This document shows positions 1 through 14,820 of a stretch of DNA of 64,000 nt, in pieces. Both the position numbers and the translations under genes were made by a program. Every line of letters begins with the position of its first letter. Within the stretch, counting starts at the first letter, position 1. Below the pieces are notes generated by a model that was not told the origin of the DNA, did no database searches, and worked only from the letters and a program-made list of their open reading frames with translations. The stretch is from NCBI RefSeq assembly GCF_030160455.1, contig NZ_BSOJ01000006.1, positions 372,001 to 436,000 on the forward strand. Reading direction: 5' to 3'. Source of the stretch: Limnobacter litoralis (GTDB taxonomy: Bacteria; Pseudomonadota; Gammaproteobacteria; Burkholderiales; Burkholderiaceae_B).

Positions 1-74
1 GTGTATCTAAAGCTGAAGCTGAAGACATCAAGAAGCAGCTTGAAGAAGCTGGTGCGAAGGTCGAAGTTAAGTAA
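1..74 (+). CDS. rplL: 50S ribosomal protein L7/L12, C-terminal fragment
   Basis: Only the last 23 codons and the stop are in the window, read in frame from position 3. They end in KAEAEDIKKQLEEAGAKVEV-K, the typical helix-turn end of the L7/L12 C-terminal domain that recruits translation factors to the ribosomal stalk. The position directly before rpoB is the usual rplJL-rpoBC order. The start lies outside the window. Confidence 0.93.
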   Translation, partial: VSKAEAEDIKKQLEEAGAKVEVK

Positions 75-90
75 TTTCGCTTTCCCCTGC

Positions 91-117
91 GCCCAGGAGT
101 TTACTCCTGGGCTTTTT
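91..117 (+). terminator. Intrinsic terminator or attenuator between rplL and rpoB
   Basis: A perfect 9-bp stem, GCCCAGGAG (91-99) with CTCCTGGGC (104-112), has a 4-nt loop and is followed directly by TTTTT. In E. coli the rplL-rpoB gap holds a partial terminator that lowers rpoBC expression relative to the stalk proteins; this hairpin is in the equivalent place. No good separate rpoB promoter is visible, so partial read-through is inferred. Confidence 0.8.
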
Positions 118-120
118 GCG

Positions 121-153
121 CTTAAATCGCCCGCTCTATGAGAGTGATTTAAG
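121..153 (+). promoter_or_regulatory. Inverted repeat in the rpoB leader (possible processing hairpin)
   Basis: CTTAAATC (121-128) and GATTTAAG (146-153) are perfect inverted repeats, and CTCT (134-137)/AGAG (141-144) extends the fold around an ATG loop, with an asymmetric bulge between the two stems. It lies just after the attenuator-like hairpin and 54 nt before the rpoB start. In E. coli an RNase III site lies in the same gap; an equivalent role here is inference. Confidence 0.5.
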
Positions 154-207
154 CCATGTGTGTAACAATGCATATCGCTTAATCCGCTCGACATCAGGAC
201 AGAAAAT

Positions 208-3200
208 ATGTCTTACTCTGCCACCGAGAAAAAACGCATACGTAAAAGTTTTGCGAAAAGGCCTCCAGTTCTGGATGTGCCCTACCTTCTCACCACTCAA
301 CTCGACTCTTACACAGAATTTCTGCAACTGGGCACCCCAGTGGTCTCCCGTGAAGAGAAGGGTTTGCAGGCTGCTTTTCAGTCTGTGTTTCCCATTACTT
401 CTCACAATGGATACGCCCGGCTTGAGTTTGTTCAATACACCTTGGGCGACCCGGTTTTTGACGTTAAGGAATGTCAACAGCGCGGCCTGACCTTCTGCTC
501 GCCCTTGCGTGCTCGCGTGCGGCTGGTTCTGCTTGACCGTGAGGCCAGCAAGCCCACCGTCAAGGAAGTCAAAGAACAGGAAGTCTACATGGGCGAGCTG
601 CCCCTGATGACCCAGAACGGATCCTTCGTGATCAATGGCACCGAACGTGTCATCGTGTCTCAATTGCACCGTTCTCCTGGCGTGTTTTTTGAGCACGATC
701 GCGGTAAGACACACAGCTCAGGTAAGCTGCTCTTTTCCGCCAGAATCATTCCGTATCGCGGTTCATGGCTCGACTTCGAGTTTGACCCAAAGGACATTCT
801 GTACTTCCGTGTCGACCGTCGCAGAAAAATGCCGGTCACCATTCTGCTGAAAGCAATCGGCATGAATTCGGAGCAAATTCTTTCCTCTTTCTTCGATTTC
901 GATCGTTTCGAAGTCAAAGAAGAGGGTGCCTTGATGGATTTGGTCGTGTCCCGCCTTAAAGGCGAGACTGCCAAGTTCGACATCCTGGACAAGGCTGGAA
1001 AAGTGCTTGTCCAAAAGGACAAGCGCATTAACGCAAAGAATGTACGCGACATCGAGGCCGCTGGCCTCGAGAAGATCTCTGTGCCTGAAGATTTCCTGAT
1101 TGGCCGCACATTGGCCAAAAACGTGATCGACAAGGACACAGGCGAAGTTGTTGCCTCCGCGAACGATGAAATCACTGAAGACCTTCTGGCCAAGATTCGT
1201 GAGGCCAGTGTGAAAGAAATCTTCACTCTGTTCACCAATGAACTGGATCATGGTCCGTACATTTCTCAAACGCTGAGAACTGATGAAACTGTTGATCAAA
1301 CTGCTGCGCGCGTAGCCATTTACAGAATGATGCGCCCAGGCGAGCCTCCCACCGAGGAAGCCGTTGAAATGTTGTTCAACCGCCTGTTCTACAGCGAAGA
1401 CTCATACGATTTGTCTCGTGTCGGGCGCATGAAGTTTAATCGTCGCGTAGGTCGCCCAGAAGTTGAAGGGCCCATGGTTTTGACCAACGACGACATTCTG
1501 TCCGTGATCAAGATTCTGGTTGATCTGCGCAACGGTCGGGGTGAAATCGATGACATCGATCACCTTGGAAACCGTCGCGTGCGTTGTGTCGGCGAATTGG
1601 CTGAGAACCAGTTCCGTGCTGGCCTCGTGCGCGTTGAGCGCGCTGTTAAGGAACGTTTGGGTCAGGCTGAAGCGGAAAACCTGATGCCCCACGATCTGAT
1701 CAACTCCAAGCCAATCTCTGCTGCCATTAAGGAGTTCTTTGGTTCGTCTCAGTTGTCCCAGTTTATGGACCAAACCAACCCTCTGTCAGAAATCACGCAC
1801 AAGCGTCGCGTTTCTGCACTCGGTCCTGGTGGTCTTACCCGCGAGCGTGCCGGCTTCGAAGTTCGAGACGTTCACACAACCCACTACGGCCGTGTGTGTC
1901 CAATCGAAACGCCTGAGGGTCCAAACATTGGTTTGATCAACTCAATGGCCATGTATGCTCGCCTGAACGAGTATGGCTTTCTCGAGACTCCATACCGAAA
2001 GGTTGAGGGCGGGGTGGTTTCCGATGAAATCGTATACCTGTCTGCCATTGAAGAAGGTCGCTATGTAATCGCCCAGGCGAACGCAGAGATCGGAGAGGAC
2101 AAGCGCCTGGTGGGCGATCTGGTGTCCTGCCGCGTGGCTGGTGAATTTGAATTGGTGAACCCCGCGAATGTCGAGTTGATGGACGTTGCGCCCGGACAAA
2201 TCGTCTCTGTAGCGGCCTCTTTGATTCCGTTCCTTGAGCACGACGACGCCAACCGCGCGTTGATGGGTGCCAACATGCAGCGTCAGGCTGTGCCTTGTCT
2301 TCGTCCAGAGAAAGCCTTTGCCGGTACTGGAATTGAACGCACGGTGGCGGTTGACTCAGGCACTGTGATTGTTGCCGATCACGGTGGTGTCGTGGACTAC
2401 GTAGACGCCAACCGAATTGTGATCCGTGTGAACGACGATGAGGTCGAACCGGGTTCCGTGGGCGTTGATATTTACAACCTCATCAAGTACACACGTTCCA
2501 ACCAGAACACCAACATCAACCAGCGTCCTATCGTCAATCGTGGCGATGTGATTGCCAAAGGTGACGTGATTGCCGATGGTGCATCCACCGACATGGGTGA
2601 GTTGGCTCTGGGTCAAAATATGAAGGTCGCCTTCATGACCTGGAACGGATACAACTTTGAAGATTCAATCTTGATTTCTGAGAAAGTTGTTGCAGACGAT
2701 CGCTACACCTCCATTCACATCGAAGAACTGTCAGTGGTTGCCCGCGACACCAAATTGGGGTCTGAGGAAATCACGCGTGACATCTCCAATCTGTCTGAGG
2801 CTCAGCTGTCGCGTCTGGACGAGTCCGGCATCGTGTACATCGGCGCTGAAGTGCAGGCGGGTGACGTGCTTGTCGGTAAAGTGACTCCAAAAGGCGAGAC
2901 ACAACTGACTCCCGAAGAAAAGCTGTTGCGCGCCATTTTTGGTGAAAAAGCATCAGATGTGAAGGACACCTCACTGCGTGTGCCCTCCGGCATGACCGGC
3001 ACGGTGATCGACGTTCAGGTGTTCACACGTGAAGGCATTACACGAGACAAGCGAGCACAGTCGATCATTGATGACGAGCTGAAGCGTTATCGCCTTGATC
3101 TAAACGATCAAATGCGAATTGTGGAGATGGACGCATTCAGTCGTATCGAGCGATTCCTGACAGGCAAGATCGCCAATGGCGGTCCTGGTCGTTTGGCCAA

Positions 3201-4317
3201 GGGCAGTGCCATCACAGCGGACTATCTGAACAGCATCGACAAGCACCATTGGTTTGACATTCGTCTGGCAGACGAGGAAGTTGCCAGCCAGCTTGAAAGC
3301 TTGAAGAAGTCCATTGAAGACAAGCGCCACCAGTTTGACCTTTCGTTTGAAGAGAAGCGGAAGAAGTTGACACAAGGTGACGAGCTGCCCCCAGGCGTTC
3401 TCAAGATGGTCAAGGTGTACCTGGCCGTTAAGCGTCGTCTGCAGCCCGGTGACAAAATGGCCGGTCGTCACGGTAACAAGGGTGTTGTGTCCAAAATTGT
3501 GCCGGTTGAAGATTTGCCCTACATGGCGGACGGAAGTCCGGTTGACATCGTGCTGAACCCGCTGGGTGTTCCTTCGCGGATGAACGTGGGTCAGATTCTG
3601 GAAACCCACCTGGGTTGGGCAGGCAAGGGCATCGGTGATCGCATCAACGAGATGCTTGAGCAGCAGGCAGGTGTGGCCAAGTTGAGAAGCTATCTGGACC
3701 GTGTGTACAACAGCACCGGCACCAAGGTTGATCTTGATTCGCTGTCCGATGACGAAATCGTCGCCATGTCCAAAAACCTGTCGAAGGGTATGCCTTTCGC
3801 AACGCCGGTGTTTGACGGTGCGACGGAAGACGACATCAAAGCCATGCTGAATCTGGCTTATCCAAGCGATGATCCCGCCATGCAGGCCCTTGGTTTCAAC
3901 GAAGACAAAACCCAATTGACGTTGTACGACGGTCGCACAGGGGAAGCATTCGATCGCAAGGTGACGGTGGGTTACATGCACGTACTCAAGTTGCACCACC
4001 TGGTTGATGACAAGATGCACGCGCGTTCAACAGGACCATACTCGCTGGTTACTCAGCAACCGTTGGGCGGTAAAGCCCAGTTTGGTGGTCAGCGCTTTGG
4101 TGAGATGGAAGTGTGGGCGCTTGAGGCCTACGGTGCATCCTACGTTCTGCAGGAAATGTTGACCGTGAAGTCAGACGATGTGAATGGACGAACCAAGGTG
4201 TACGAGAATTTGGTCAAAGGTGATCACACAATCGATGCTGGAATGCCGGAATCATTCAACGTGTTGGTGAAAGAAATCCGTTCGTTGGGCATTGACATTG
4301 ATCTGGATCGCTTCTGA
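208..4317 (+). CDS. rpoB: DNA-directed RNA polymerase beta subunit
   Basis: RpoB forms the catalytic core of RNA polymerase with beta' and binds the nascent RNA and rifampicin. At 1369 aa it is full length for a betaproteobacterium. The rifampicin region begins near residue 511 ([20 protein letters not shown]) and keeps the residues equivalent to E. coli D516, H526 and S531, so a rifampicin-sensitive wild-type site is expected. The conserved C-terminal [20 protein letters not shown] stretch is present. The ATG at 208 has an AGGACAG ribosome-binding site. It is 23 nt upstream of rpoC, in one operon. Confidence 0.98.
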   Translation: MSYSATEKKRIRKSFAKRPPVLDVPYLLTTQLDSYTEFLQLGTPVVSREEKGLQAAFQSVFPITSHNGYARLEFVQYTLGDPVFDVKECQQRGLTFCSPLRARVRLVLLDREASKPTVKEVKEQEVYMGELPLMTQNGSFVINGTERVIVSQLHRSPGVFFEHDRGKTHSSGKLLFSARIIPYRGSWLDFEFDPKDILYFRVDRRRKMPVTILLKAIGMNSEQILSSFFDFDRFEVKEEGALMDLVVSRLKGETAKFDILDKAGKVLVQKDKRINAKNVRDIEAAGLEKISVPEDFLIGRTLAKNVIDKDTGEVVASANDEITEDLLAKIREASVKEIFTLFTNELDHGPYISQTLRTDETVDQTAARVAIYRMMRPGEPPTEEAVEMLFNRLFYSEDSYDLSRVGRMKFNRRVGRPEVEGPMVLTNDDILSVIKILVDLRNGRGEIDDIDHLGNRRVRCVGELAENQFRAGLVRVERAVKERLGQAEAENLMPHDLINSKPISAAIKEFFGSSQLSQFMDQTNPLSEITHKRRVSALGPGGLTRERAGFEVRDVHTTHYGRVCPIETPEGPNIGLINSMAMYARLNEYGFLETPYRKVEGGVVSDEIVYLSAIEEGRYVIAQANAEIGEDKRLVGDLVSCRVAGEFELVNPANVELMDVAPGQIVSVAASLIPFLEHDDANRALMGANMQRQAVPCLRPEKAFAGTGIERTVAVDSGTVIVADHGGVVDYVDANRIVIRVNDDEVEPGSVGVDIYNLIKYTRSNQNTNINQRPIVNRGDVIAKGDVIADGASTDMGELALGQNMKVAFMTWNGYNFEDSILISEKVVADDRYTSIHIEELSVVARDTKLGSEEITRDISNLSEAQLSRLDESGIVYIGAEVQAGDVLVGKVTPKGETQLTPEEKLLRAIFGEKASDVKDTSLRVPSGMTGTVIDVQVFTREGITRDKRAQSIIDDELKRYRLDLNDQMRIVEMDAFSRIERFLTGKIANGGPGRLAKGSAITADYLNSIDKHHWFDIRLADEEVASQLESLKKSIEDKRHQFDLSFEEKRKKLTQGDELPPGVLKMVKVYLAVKRRLQPGDKMAGRHGNKGVVSKIVPVEDLPYMADGSPVDIVLNPLGVPSRMNVGQILETHLGWAGKGIGDRINEMLEQQAGVAKLRSYLDRVYNSTGTKVDLDSLSDDEIVAMSKNLSKGMPFATPVFDGATEDDIKAMLNLAYPSDDPAMQALGFNEDKTQLTLYDGRTGEAFDRKVTVGYMHVLKLHHLVDDKMHARSTGPYSLVTQQPLGGKAQFGGQRFGEMEVWALEAYGASYVLQEMLTVKSDDVNGRTKVYENLVKGDHTIDAGMPESFNVLVKEIRSLGIDIDLDRF

Positions 4318-4340
4318 GCGACCTAGACGGAGGTATTTAG

Positions 4341-8579
<4,239 letters not shown>

Positions 8580-8605
8580 CTCGTTGAGATTATTCTGAAA
8601 CAGGA

Positions 8606-8635
8606 TTGACCTGCGGTTGTATTTCAGACTACAAT
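8606..8635 (+). promoter_or_regulatory. Sigma70-type promoter for the str operon
   Basis: TTGACC (8606-8611) and TACAAT (8630-8635) are separated by 18 nt, a good sigma70 match, and lie in the rpoC-rpsL gap. The predicted start of transcription, about 8641-8643, falls immediately before a terminator-like hairpin (8649-8682), so the leader would begin with that structure. Sequence match only. Confidence 0.6.
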
Positions 8636-8648
8636 CGCGGGCTAAATT

Positions 8649-8682
8649 GGCTGCAAGTGATCTTGCAGCCCTTTTGTTTTTT
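8649..8682 (+). terminator. Terminator or attenuator hairpin upstream of rpsL
   Basis: GGCTGCAAG (8649-8657) and CTTGCAGCC (8662-8670) form a perfect 9-bp stem with a TGAT loop, followed by CTTTTGTTTTTT. It can end the rpoBC transcript, but it also lies downstream of the best promoter for rpsL, so it may act as an attenuator in the str leader. The rpsL ATG is 18 nt after the T-tract. Confidence 0.8.
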
Positions 8683-8700
8683 CTAACCGGAACTGGAAAT

Positions 8701-9081
8701 ATGCCAACCATTAATCAACTTGTGCGCAAACCACGCACCAGTGTGACCATGAAAAGCAAGAGCCCAGCGCTTGAGAACTGTCCTCAAAAGCGTGGCGTTT
8801 GCACCCGTGTTTACACTACAACTCCAAAAAAGCCCAACTCAGCCCTGCGTAAAGTCGCCAAAGTGCGTTTGACCAACGGCTTTGAGGTGATTTCTTACAT
8901 CGGTGGTGAAGGCCACAACCTTCAAGAGCACTCAGTGGTTCTGATCCGCGGCGGTCGAGTCAAAGACTTGCCCGGTGTTCGTTATCACATCGTACGCGGT
9001 TCACTGGACCTTCAAGGTGTTAAAGACCGTAAGCAGGCTCGTTCGAAGTATGGTTCAAAGAGACCAAAGCAGGCCAAGTAA
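8701..9081 (+). CDS. rpsL: 30S ribosomal protein S12
   Basis: S12 lies in the decoding centre and is the target of streptomycin-resistance mutations. The chosen ATG gives 126 aa beginning [12 protein letters not shown], the normal family start; a longer upstream frame from 8617 runs through the terminator and is rejected. The conserved [11 protein letters not shown] and [13 protein letters not shown] loops carry the lysines whose change gives resistance; both look wild type. First gene of the str operon, before rpsG. Confidence 0.97.
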   Translation: MPTINQLVRKPRTSVTMKSKSPALENCPQKRGVCTRVYTTTPKKPNSALRKVAKVRLTNGFEVISYIGGEGHNLQEHSVVLIRGGRVKDLPGVRYHIVRGSLDLQGVKDRKQARSKYGSKRPKQAK

Positions 9082-9120
9082 GCCGGTTTTGTTTTGAGCC
9101 CATTATTAACGCATTCCGTG

Positions 9121-9177
9121 CGGCTCCCTGATTAGCGGGAGTCGAGTAAGCAGATGCAAAAGTAGGAATTGTCCTAC
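9121..9177 (+). promoter_or_regulatory. Two hairpins in the rpsL-rpsG spacer (candidate S7 control site)
   Basis: The 119-bp spacer has CGGCTCCC (9121-9128)/GGGAGTCG (9137-9144), with one G-U pair, and GTAGGA (9162-9167)/TCCTAC (9172-9177). In E. coli, S7 represses the str operon by binding the structured S12-S7 spacer; a similar role here is inferred from position only. Confidence 0.45.
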
Positions 9178-9200
9178 GCTGAAGAAAAAGGAATAGAAGT

Positions 9201-9671
9201 ATGCCACGTCGTCGCGAAGTACCGCGCAGAGACATTCTGCCCGATCCAAAGTTCAAGAGTGTAGAAGTAGCCAAGTTCATGAACGTCATCATGCTGTCAG
9301 GCAAGAAGGCTGTTGCAGAGCGGATCATTTATGGTGCGTTTGAAAGCATCACCACGAAAACTGGCAAAGATCCTCTTGAGGTATTCAACACCGCGATTAA
9401 CAACGTCAAGCCAGTGGTAGAAGTGAAGTCACGTCGTGTAGGTGGCGCGAACTATCAAGTTCCGGTTGAAGTTCGTCCCTCACGTCGTCTCGCTTTGGCC
9501 ATGCGCTGGATGCGTGAAGCAGCCAAAAAGCGTAGCGAAAAGTCAATGGACTTGCGCTTGGCTGGTGAGCTGCTTGAGGCAGCAGAAGGTCGTGGCGGCG
9601 CAATGAAGAAGCGCGACGAGGTACATCGTATGGCAGAAGCCAACAAGGCATTCTCTCATTTCCGATTCTAA
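9201..9671 (+). CDS. rpsG: 30S ribosomal protein S7
   Basis: S7 nucleates assembly of the 30S head by binding the 3' major domain of 16S rRNA, and contacts E-site tRNA. At 156 aa the length is normal. The start [18 protein letters not shown] and the [11 protein letters not shown] loop are family hallmarks. The ATG has an AGGAA ribosome-binding site. It lies between rpsL and fusA with an unusually long structured upstream spacer. Confidence 0.97.
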   Translation: MPRRREVPRRDILPDPKFKSVEVAKFMNVIMLSGKKAVAERIIYGAFESITTKTGKDPLEVFNTAINNVKPVVEVKSRRVGGANYQVPVEVRPSRRLALAMRWMREAAKKRSEKSMDLRLAGELLEAAEGRGGAMKKRDEVHRMAEANKAFSHFRF

Positions 9672-9689
9672 ATTTAACTGGAGTGTCAA

Positions 9690-11792
9690 ATGGCTCGTAA
9701 GACGCCTATTGAAAGGTATAGAAACATTGGTATTTCTGCGCACATTGACGCTGGAAAGACCACCACGACAGAACGAATCCTGTTCTACACCGGTGTAAGT
9801 CACAAGATTGGTGAGGTTCACGACGGTGCTGCCACCATGGACTGGATGGAGCAGGAGCAGGAGCGTGGCATTACGATTACGTCCGCTGCCACTACATGCT
9901 TTTGGAAAGGCATGGACATGGGTTACGACGAGCATCGTATCAACATCATTGACACCCCAGGGCACGTTGACTTTACCATCGAGGTAGAGCGTTCAATGCG
10001 TGTGTTGGATGGCGCTTGTATGGTTTATTGCGCAGTGGGTGGTGTACAGCCACAGTCTGAGACCGTATGGCGCCAAGCCAATAAGTACGGTGTTCCACGT
10101 TTGGCTTTCGTCAACAAGATGGACCGCACAGGTGCAAACTTCTTCAAGGTCTATGACCAGATGAAACTGCGTCTTCGCGCCAATCCGGTTCCTATGCAGG
10201 TGCCAATCGGCGCTGAAGAGAACTTCAAGGGTGTGGTTGACTTGGTCAAAATGAAGGCCATCTGGTGGGATGAAGCTTCACAGGGCATGAAATTTGAATA
10301 CGGCGAAATTCCAGCCGAATTGAAGGCAGACTGCGCCAAGTGGCGCGAAAACCTGCTGGAAGTGGCAGCCGAGTTCAGCGAAGAGTTGATGAACGCCTAT
10401 CTTGAGAACGGCGATCTGTCAGAAGAGCAAATCAAGCAGGCCATCCGTCACCGCACCATCGCGGGTGAAATTCAGCCTATGTTCTGTGGCTCCGCCTTCA
10501 AGAACAAAGGTGTTCAGGCCATGCTGGATGCGGTTATCGACTACATGCCCTCGCCTGTGGATGTGCCACCGGTTGAAGGCTTTGATGACGACGAGCAGCC
10601 TGCCGTTCGTAAGGCCGACGATCAGGAGAAATTCTCCGCGCTGGCCTTCAAATTGATGAGCGACCCTTTCGTGGGTCAATTGACTTTCGTGCGCGTTTAC
10701 TCCGGTGTTTTGAGTAAGGGTGACTCCGTATTCAACCCTGTGCGTGGCAAAAAAGAACGCATTGGCCGTATCGTGCAGATGCACGCGAACAATCGTGTGG
10801 AAATCGAAGAAATTCGCGCGGGTGACATCGCTGCCTGTGTGGGCTTGAAAGAAGTAACAACCGGTGAAACCCTGTGTGATCCTGCAAGCATCATCACGCT
10901 TGAGCGCATGGAGTTCCCTGAGCCAGTGATTTCTCAAGCCGTTGAGCCTAAATCAAAGGCAGACCAGGAAAAAATGGGTATTGCGCTGAGCCGGCTGGCC
11001 CAGGAAGATCCTTCTTTCCGAGTTCGCACTGATGAGGAAACCGGCCAGACGATCATTTCAGGTATGGGCGAGCTGCACCTTGAAATTATTGTTGACCGGA
11101 TGAAGCGTGAATTCGGTGTTGAAGCCAACATCGGCAAGCCTCAAGTGGCCTACCGCGAAACCATTCGCGGAACTGTCAATGAGGTGGAAGGCAAGTTTGT
11201 TCGGCAGTCCGGTGGTCGCGGTCAGTATGGTCACGTGGTTCTGCGCGTCGAGCCTAACGAGGCTGGCAAAGGCTTTGAGTTCCTTGATGAGATCAAGGGT
11301 GGTGTAGTTCCTCGCGAATACATTCCTGCTGTTCAAAAGGGTATTGAAGAGGCCTTGACAAGCGGTGTGATCGCTGGATACCCAGTGGTTGACGTGAAGG
11401 TTGCTTTGCACTTCGGTTCTTACCACGATGTGGACTCCAACGAAACTGCGTTCAAGATCGCGGCTTCCATGGGTTTCAAAGAAGGTATGCGTCGCGCAAA
11501 CCCTGTGCTTCTTGAGCCAATGATGTCTGTTGAGGTTGAAACACCCGAAGATTATGCAGGTACGGTGATGGGCGATTTGTCCTCACGTCGTGGTGTGGTT
11601 CAGGGCATGGAAGACATGGTGGGCGGCGGAAAGGCCATTCGCGCAGAGGTTCCTCTTGCAGAAATGTTTGGTTATTCCACAACGCTGCGTTCTCTGACTC
11701 AGGGTCGCGCAACCTACACCATGGAATTCAAGCACTATGCGGATGCGCCTAAAAACGTGGCGGATGCAGTCATTAGCGCTCGCGGCAAGTAA
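9690..11792 (+). CDS. fusA: Elongation factor G
   Basis: EF-G is the GTPase that drives translocation on the ribosome and, with RRF, recycling. The G1 motif [12 protein letters not shown] begins near residue 17, and DTPGHVDF (G3) and NKMDRTGA (G4) follow. Domains II to V are complete, ending in the [20 protein letters not shown] stretch of domain V. The length of 700 aa is standard. A TGGAGTG ribosome-binding site precedes the ATG; rpsG ends 18 nt upstream. Confidence 0.98.
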   Translation: MARKTPIERYRNIGISAHIDAGKTTTTERILFYTGVSHKIGEVHDGAATMDWMEQEQERGITITSAATTCFWKGMDMGYDEHRINIIDTPGHVDFTIEVERSMRVLDGACMVYCAVGGVQPQSETVWRQANKYGVPRLAFVNKMDRTGANFFKVYDQMKLRLRANPVPMQVPIGAEENFKGVVDLVKMKAIWWDEASQGMKFEYGEIPAELKADCAKWRENLLEVAAEFSEELMNAYLENGDLSEEQIKQAIRHRTIAGEIQPMFCGSAFKNKGVQAMLDAVIDYMPSPVDVPPVEGFDDDEQPAVRKADDQEKFSALAFKLMSDPFVGQLTFVRVYSGVLSKGDSVFNPVRGKKERIGRIVQMHANNRVEIEEIRAGDIAACVGLKEVTTGETLCDPASIITLERMEFPEPVISQAVEPKSKADQEKMGIALSRLAQEDPSFRVRTDEETGQTIISGMGELHLEIIVDRMKREFGVEANIGKPQVAYRETIRGTVNEVEGKFVRQSGGRGQYGHVVLRVEPNEAGKGFEFLDEIKGGVVPREYIPAVQKGIEEALTSGVIAGYPVVDVKVALHFGSYHDVDSNETAFKIAASMGFKEGMRRANPVLLEPMMSVEVETPEDYAGTVMGDLSSRRGVVQGMEDMVGGGKAIRAEVPLAEMFGYSTTLRSLTQGRATYTMEFKHYADAPKNVADAVISARGK

Positions 11793-11830
11793 TTGTTAAT
11801 TTAACTATCAAAGATTGAGAGGTATTTGCA

Positions 11831-13024
11831 ATGGCAAAAGGAAAGTTCGAGCGGACCAAGCCGCACGTAAACGTAGGAACAATTGGTCACGTGGATCACG
11901 GCAAGACAACGTTGACAGCGGCGATCACGACCGTGTTGGCGCGCCTGAACGGTTCAGGTGAAGCCAAGGGTTACGACCAGATTGACGCAGCGCCCGAAGA
12001 GAAAGCGCGCGGTATCACGATCAACACAGCGCACGTTGAGTACGAAACAGCGACCCGCCACTACGCCCACGTAGATTGTCCAGGTCACGCTGACTACGTG
12101 AAGAACATGATTACCGGTGCAGCGCAGATGGACGGCGCGATTCTGGTGTGTTCAGCCGCTGATGGCCCCATGCCACAAACCCGTGAACACATCCTGTTGG
12201 CCCGCCAGGTTGGTGTGCCTTACATCATCGTGTTCCTGAACAAGTGCGACATGGTTGATGACGCCGAATTGCTGGAGCTGGTTGAAATGGAAGTGCGCGA
12301 GCTCTTGAGCTCCTACGACTTCCCAGGTGACGATGTGCCCATCATCAAGGGTTCAGCCAAGCTGGCGCTGGAAGGCGACACAGGCGAGCTCGGTGAAGTG
12401 GCCATCAAGGCACTGGCCGATGCGCTGGACAGCTACATCCCCACGCCAGAGCGTGCGGTTGATGGCGCGTTCCTGATGCCAATCGAAGACGTGTTCTCAA
12501 TCTCTGGCCGCGGTACAGTGGTCACAGGTCGTATCGAGCGCGGCGTGGTCAAGGTTGGCGAAGAAATTGAAATCGTGGGTATCAAAGACACCGTGAAGAC
12601 CATCTGTACAGGCGTGGAAATGTTCCGCAAGCTGTTGGATCAGGGTCAGGCTGGTGACAACGTGGGTGTGTTGCTGCGTGGTACCAAGCGTGAAGACGTT
12701 GAGCGTGGTCAGGTTCTGGCCAAGCCCGGTACAATCACCCCGCACACAGACTTCAGTGCTGAGGTGTATGTATTGAGCAAAGACGAAGGTGGTCGTCACA
12801 CGCCATTCTTCAACAACTACCGTCCTCAGTTTTACTTCCGCACAACGGACGTAACAGGCTCAATTTCTCTGCCAGAAGGCAAAGAGATGGTACTGCCAGG
12901 CGACAACGTGTCGATCAATGTGTCATTGATTGCACCGATCGCGATGGAAGAAGGCCTGCGCTTTGCGATCCGTGAAGGCGGGCGCACAGTTGGTGCCGGT
13001 GTTGTGGCCAAGATTACTAAGTAA
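11831..13024 (+). CDS. tuf: Elongation factor Tu
   Basis: EF-Tu delivers aminoacyl-tRNA to the ribosomal A site as a GTP complex. The motifs GHVDHGKTT (G1), [12 protein letters not shown] (G3) and NKCD (G4) are intact, and the frame encodes about 397 residues, the family length. Codon choice looks more uniform than in neighbours, as expected for a very highly expressed gene. Many proteobacteria carry a second tuf copy, but only one is in this window. Last gene of the str operon before rpsJ. Confidence 0.98.
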   Translation: MAKGKFERTKPHVNVGTIGHVDHGKTTLTAAITTVLARLNGSGEAKGYDQIDAAPEEKARGITINTAHVEYETATRHYAHVDCPGHADYVKNMITGAAQMDGAILVCSAADGPMPQTREHILLARQVGVPYIIVFLNKCDMVDDAELLELVEMEVRELLSSYDFPGDDVPIIKGSAKLALEGDTGELGEVAIKALADALDSYIPTPERAVDGAFLMPIEDVFSISGRGTVVTGRIERGVVKVGEEIEIVGIKDTVKTICTGVEMFRKLLDQGQAGDNVGVLLRGTKREDVERGQVLAKPGTITPHTDFSAEVYVLSKDEGGRHTPFFNNYRPQFYFRTTDVTGSISLPEGKEMVLPGDNVSINVSLIAPIAMEEGLRFAIREGGRTVGAGVVAKITK

Positions 13025-13035
13025 TTGATGCATGC

Positions 13036-13061
13036 CTCCGGTTGCCAGTCGGTAACCGGAG
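13036..13061 (+). promoter_or_regulatory. Stable hairpin in the tuf-rpsJ spacer
   Basis: CTCCGGTT (13036-13043) and AACCGGAG (13054-13061) make a perfect 8-bp GC-rich stem around a 10-nt loop, 12 nt after the tuf stop. No T-tract follows, so it is not a classical terminator. It may protect the tuf 3' end or mark a processing point before rpsJ. Confidence 0.5.
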
Positions 13062-13121
13062 AATTTATTGAGATGCGCCGAAAACCACCGGGCATACTCA
13101 GTCGCTCTTTTTGGAATAAAC

Positions 13122-13433
13122 ATGAACAATCAAAAAATTCGAATTCGTTTGAAAGCTTTCGATTACAAGTTGATCGATCAATCGGCTCTGGAGATCGTAG
13201 AGACCGCTAAAAGAACAGGCGCCGTTGTGCGCGGTCCGGTTCCGCTGCCAACCCGCATCAAGCGTTTTGATATTTTGCGTTCACCTCACGTCAACAAAAC
13301 ATCACGTGATCAGTTTGAGATTCGCACCCATCAGCGTTTGATGGACATCGTTGATCCTACAGACAAGACCGTTGATGCATTGATGAAGCTGGATCTCCCG
13401 GCTGGCGTGGATGTGGAAATTAAGCTGCAATAA
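13122..13433 (+). CDS. rpsJ: 30S ribosomal protein S10
   Basis: S10 is part of the 30S head and also the NusE partner of NusB in antitermination. The ATG at 13122 gives 103 aa starting [19 protein letters not shown], the family start; an upstream in-frame extension from 13068 is not supported. The ribosome-binding site (GGA, about 8 nt upstream) is weak. As in other betaproteobacteria, it follows tuf and is separated from rplC by 110 bp carrying a promoter. Confidence 0.96.
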   Translation: MNNQKIRIRLKAFDYKLIDQSALEIVETAKRTGAVVRGPVPLPTRIKRFDILRSPHVNKTSRDQFEIRTHQRLMDIVDPTDKTVDALMKLDLPAGVDVEIKLQ

Positions 13434-13435
13434 GA

Positions 13436-13465
13436 TTGCAATAAGTTGTTGTTTTAGTTTATACT
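13436..13465 (+). promoter_or_regulatory. Candidate promoter upstream of rplC
   Basis: TTGCAA (13436-13441) and TATACT (13460-13465) are spaced by 18 nt just after the rpsJ stop. The transcript would begin near 13472 with a roughly 70-nt structured leader to rplC. Sequence match only. Confidence 0.5.
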
Positions 13466-13467
13466 CC

Positions 13468-13529
13468 TTGGCTGGCTTGAATTGGCCAGTTATCAAACAG
13501 TGAATTTATCATCCAGCCAATCGTAGCTG
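13468..13529 (+). promoter_or_regulatory. Structured rplC leader with competing stems
   Basis: TTGGCTGG (13468-13475) is the exact complement of CCAGCCAA (13513-13520), an 8-bp long-range stem. The start of the second arm, CCAGC (13513-13517), can also pair with GCTGG (13525-13529), next to the GGAG ribosome-binding site of rplC. The two pairings exclude each other. E. coli controls its S10 operon by L4 through the leader; equivalence is inferred. Confidence 0.45.
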
Positions 13530-13543
13530 GAATTGGAGAAATC

Positions 13544-14188
13544 ATGAGTCTAGGCCTTATTGGTCGCAAGATTGGCATGATGCGCGTCTTTAGTGAAGCT
13601 GGGGTTTCAATCCCGGTGACCGTTGTAGACGTTTCATCAAACCGTGTTGCGCAGCTCAAAACCAAAGAAAAAGACGGTTACACCGCCGTTCAGCTTGCAT
13701 ACGGCACCCGCAAGGCGAGTCGTGTAAGCAAACCAGCCGCCGGGCATCTGGCTGTTGCTGGAGTCGAGGCTGCCTCCAGCCTCGTTGAGTTCCGCGTTGA
13801 AGAAGATGCACTCTCTCAGTATGCCCCCGGCGCCGCTGTTTCAGCCGAGCTATTTCAAGTTGGTCAAAAGGTTGATGTGAGTGGTGTTACCCAGGGTAAG
13901 GGTTTCAGCGGCTCCATCAAGCGTCACAACTTCAGCTCTCAGCGTGCCTCTCACGGTAACTCTGTGTCCCACAATGCGCCTGGTTCCATTGGTATGGCTC
14001 AGGACCCGGGTCGTGTATTTCCGGGTAAGCGCATGGCCGGTCAGCTCGGTAATGTAAACCGCACCACTCAAAACCTTGAAATTGTTCGGGTTGATGCTGA
14101 GCGCGGTTTGCTGCTGATCAAAGGTGCCGTACCCGGTTCAAAGGGTGGGCAGTTGTTGGTTAGCCCAGCTATTAAAGCGAAGGCTTAA
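13544..14188 (+). CDS. rplC: 50S ribosomal protein L3
   Basis: L3 is an early 23S assembly protein with a long loop reaching the peptidyl-transferase centre. At 214 aa it starts [16 protein letters not shown] and includes the conserved [21 protein letters not shown] loop region with the glutamine that is methylated in many bacteria. A GGAG ribosome-binding site is 7 nt before the ATG. First gene after the internal S10 promoter; rplD follows after 11 nt. Confidence 0.97.
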   Translation: MSLGLIGRKIGMMRVFSEAGVSIPVTVVDVSSNRVAQLKTKEKDGYTAVQLAYGTRKASRVSKPAAGHLAVAGVEAASSLVEFRVEEDALSQYAPGAAVSAELFQVGQKVDVSGVTQGKGFSGSIKRHNFSSQRASHGNSVSHNAPGSIGMAQDPGRVFPGKRMAGQLGNVNRTTQNLEIVRVDAERGLLLIKGAVPGSKGGQLLVSPAIKAKA

Positions 14189-14199
14189 GGGGATCCCAG

Positions 14200-14820
14200 A
14201 TGGAATTGAAACTGATTAATGATTCTGGGCAGTCCTCTCAGACTGTTCAGGTGTCCGACGTGGTTTTCGGTCGGGAATACAATGAACCTTTGATTCATCA
14301 GCTTGTGGTGGCTTATCAAGCCAATGCCCGTCAAGGTACTCGTGCCCAAAAGGGTCGTGCTGACGTTAAGCACTCCACACGTAAGCCTTGGAAGCAAAAA
14401 GGTACAGGTCGTGCCCGTGCTGGTATGTCGTCAAGCCCATTGTGGCGCGGAGGCGGTAAAACGTTCCCTAACCTTGCTGATGAGAACTTTACGCAGAAGC
14501 TGAACAAAAAGATGTACCGCGCAGGTATTTGTTCAATTTTGTCTCAGCTGGGTCGTGAAGAGCGTTTGGTTGTTGTGGATAGTCTCAATCTCGAGGCGCC
14601 CAAGACCAAGTTGCTGAATGACAAAATCAAGTCCTTGGGCTTTGAGTCTGTACTGGTTGTTGTTGAGGATTTCAACGAAAACCTGTATCTCGCCTCTCGC
14701 AATTTGCCTCACGTGGCTGTGGTTGAACCGCGCTATGTAGATCCACTCTCTTTGATTCATTTCAAGAAGATTGTGGTGACTCGTGCGGCTGTTGAGAAAC
14801 TGCAGGAGATGTTCGCATGA
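14200..14820 (+). CDS. rplD: 50S ribosomal protein L4
   Basis: L4 lines the nascent-peptide exit tunnel and in E. coli also represses its own operon. At 206 aa it has the long tunnel loop, with [24 protein letters not shown] at about residues 60-85, the region where macrolide-resistance changes arise. It overlaps rplW by the four bases ATGA (14817-14820), suggesting translational coupling. Confidence 0.97.
   Translation: MELKLINDSGQSSQTVQVSDVVFGREYNEPLIHQLVVAYQANARQGTRAQKGRADVKHSTRKPWKQKGTGRARAGMSSSPLWRGGGKTFPNLADENFTQKLNKKMYRAGICSILSQLGREERLVVVDSLNLEAPKTKLLNDKIKSLGFESVLVVVEDFNENLYLASRNLPHVAVVEPRYVDPLSLIHFKKIVVTRAAVEKLQEMFA

Noticed and set aside
3100-4020. 306-codon minus-strand frame inside rpoB
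   Set aside because: Shadow of rpoB codon bias; no family resemblance.
8617-8700. N-terminal extension of rpsL
   Set aside because: The extension passes through the terminator stem, and S12 families begin at MPTINQL, which has its own ATG.
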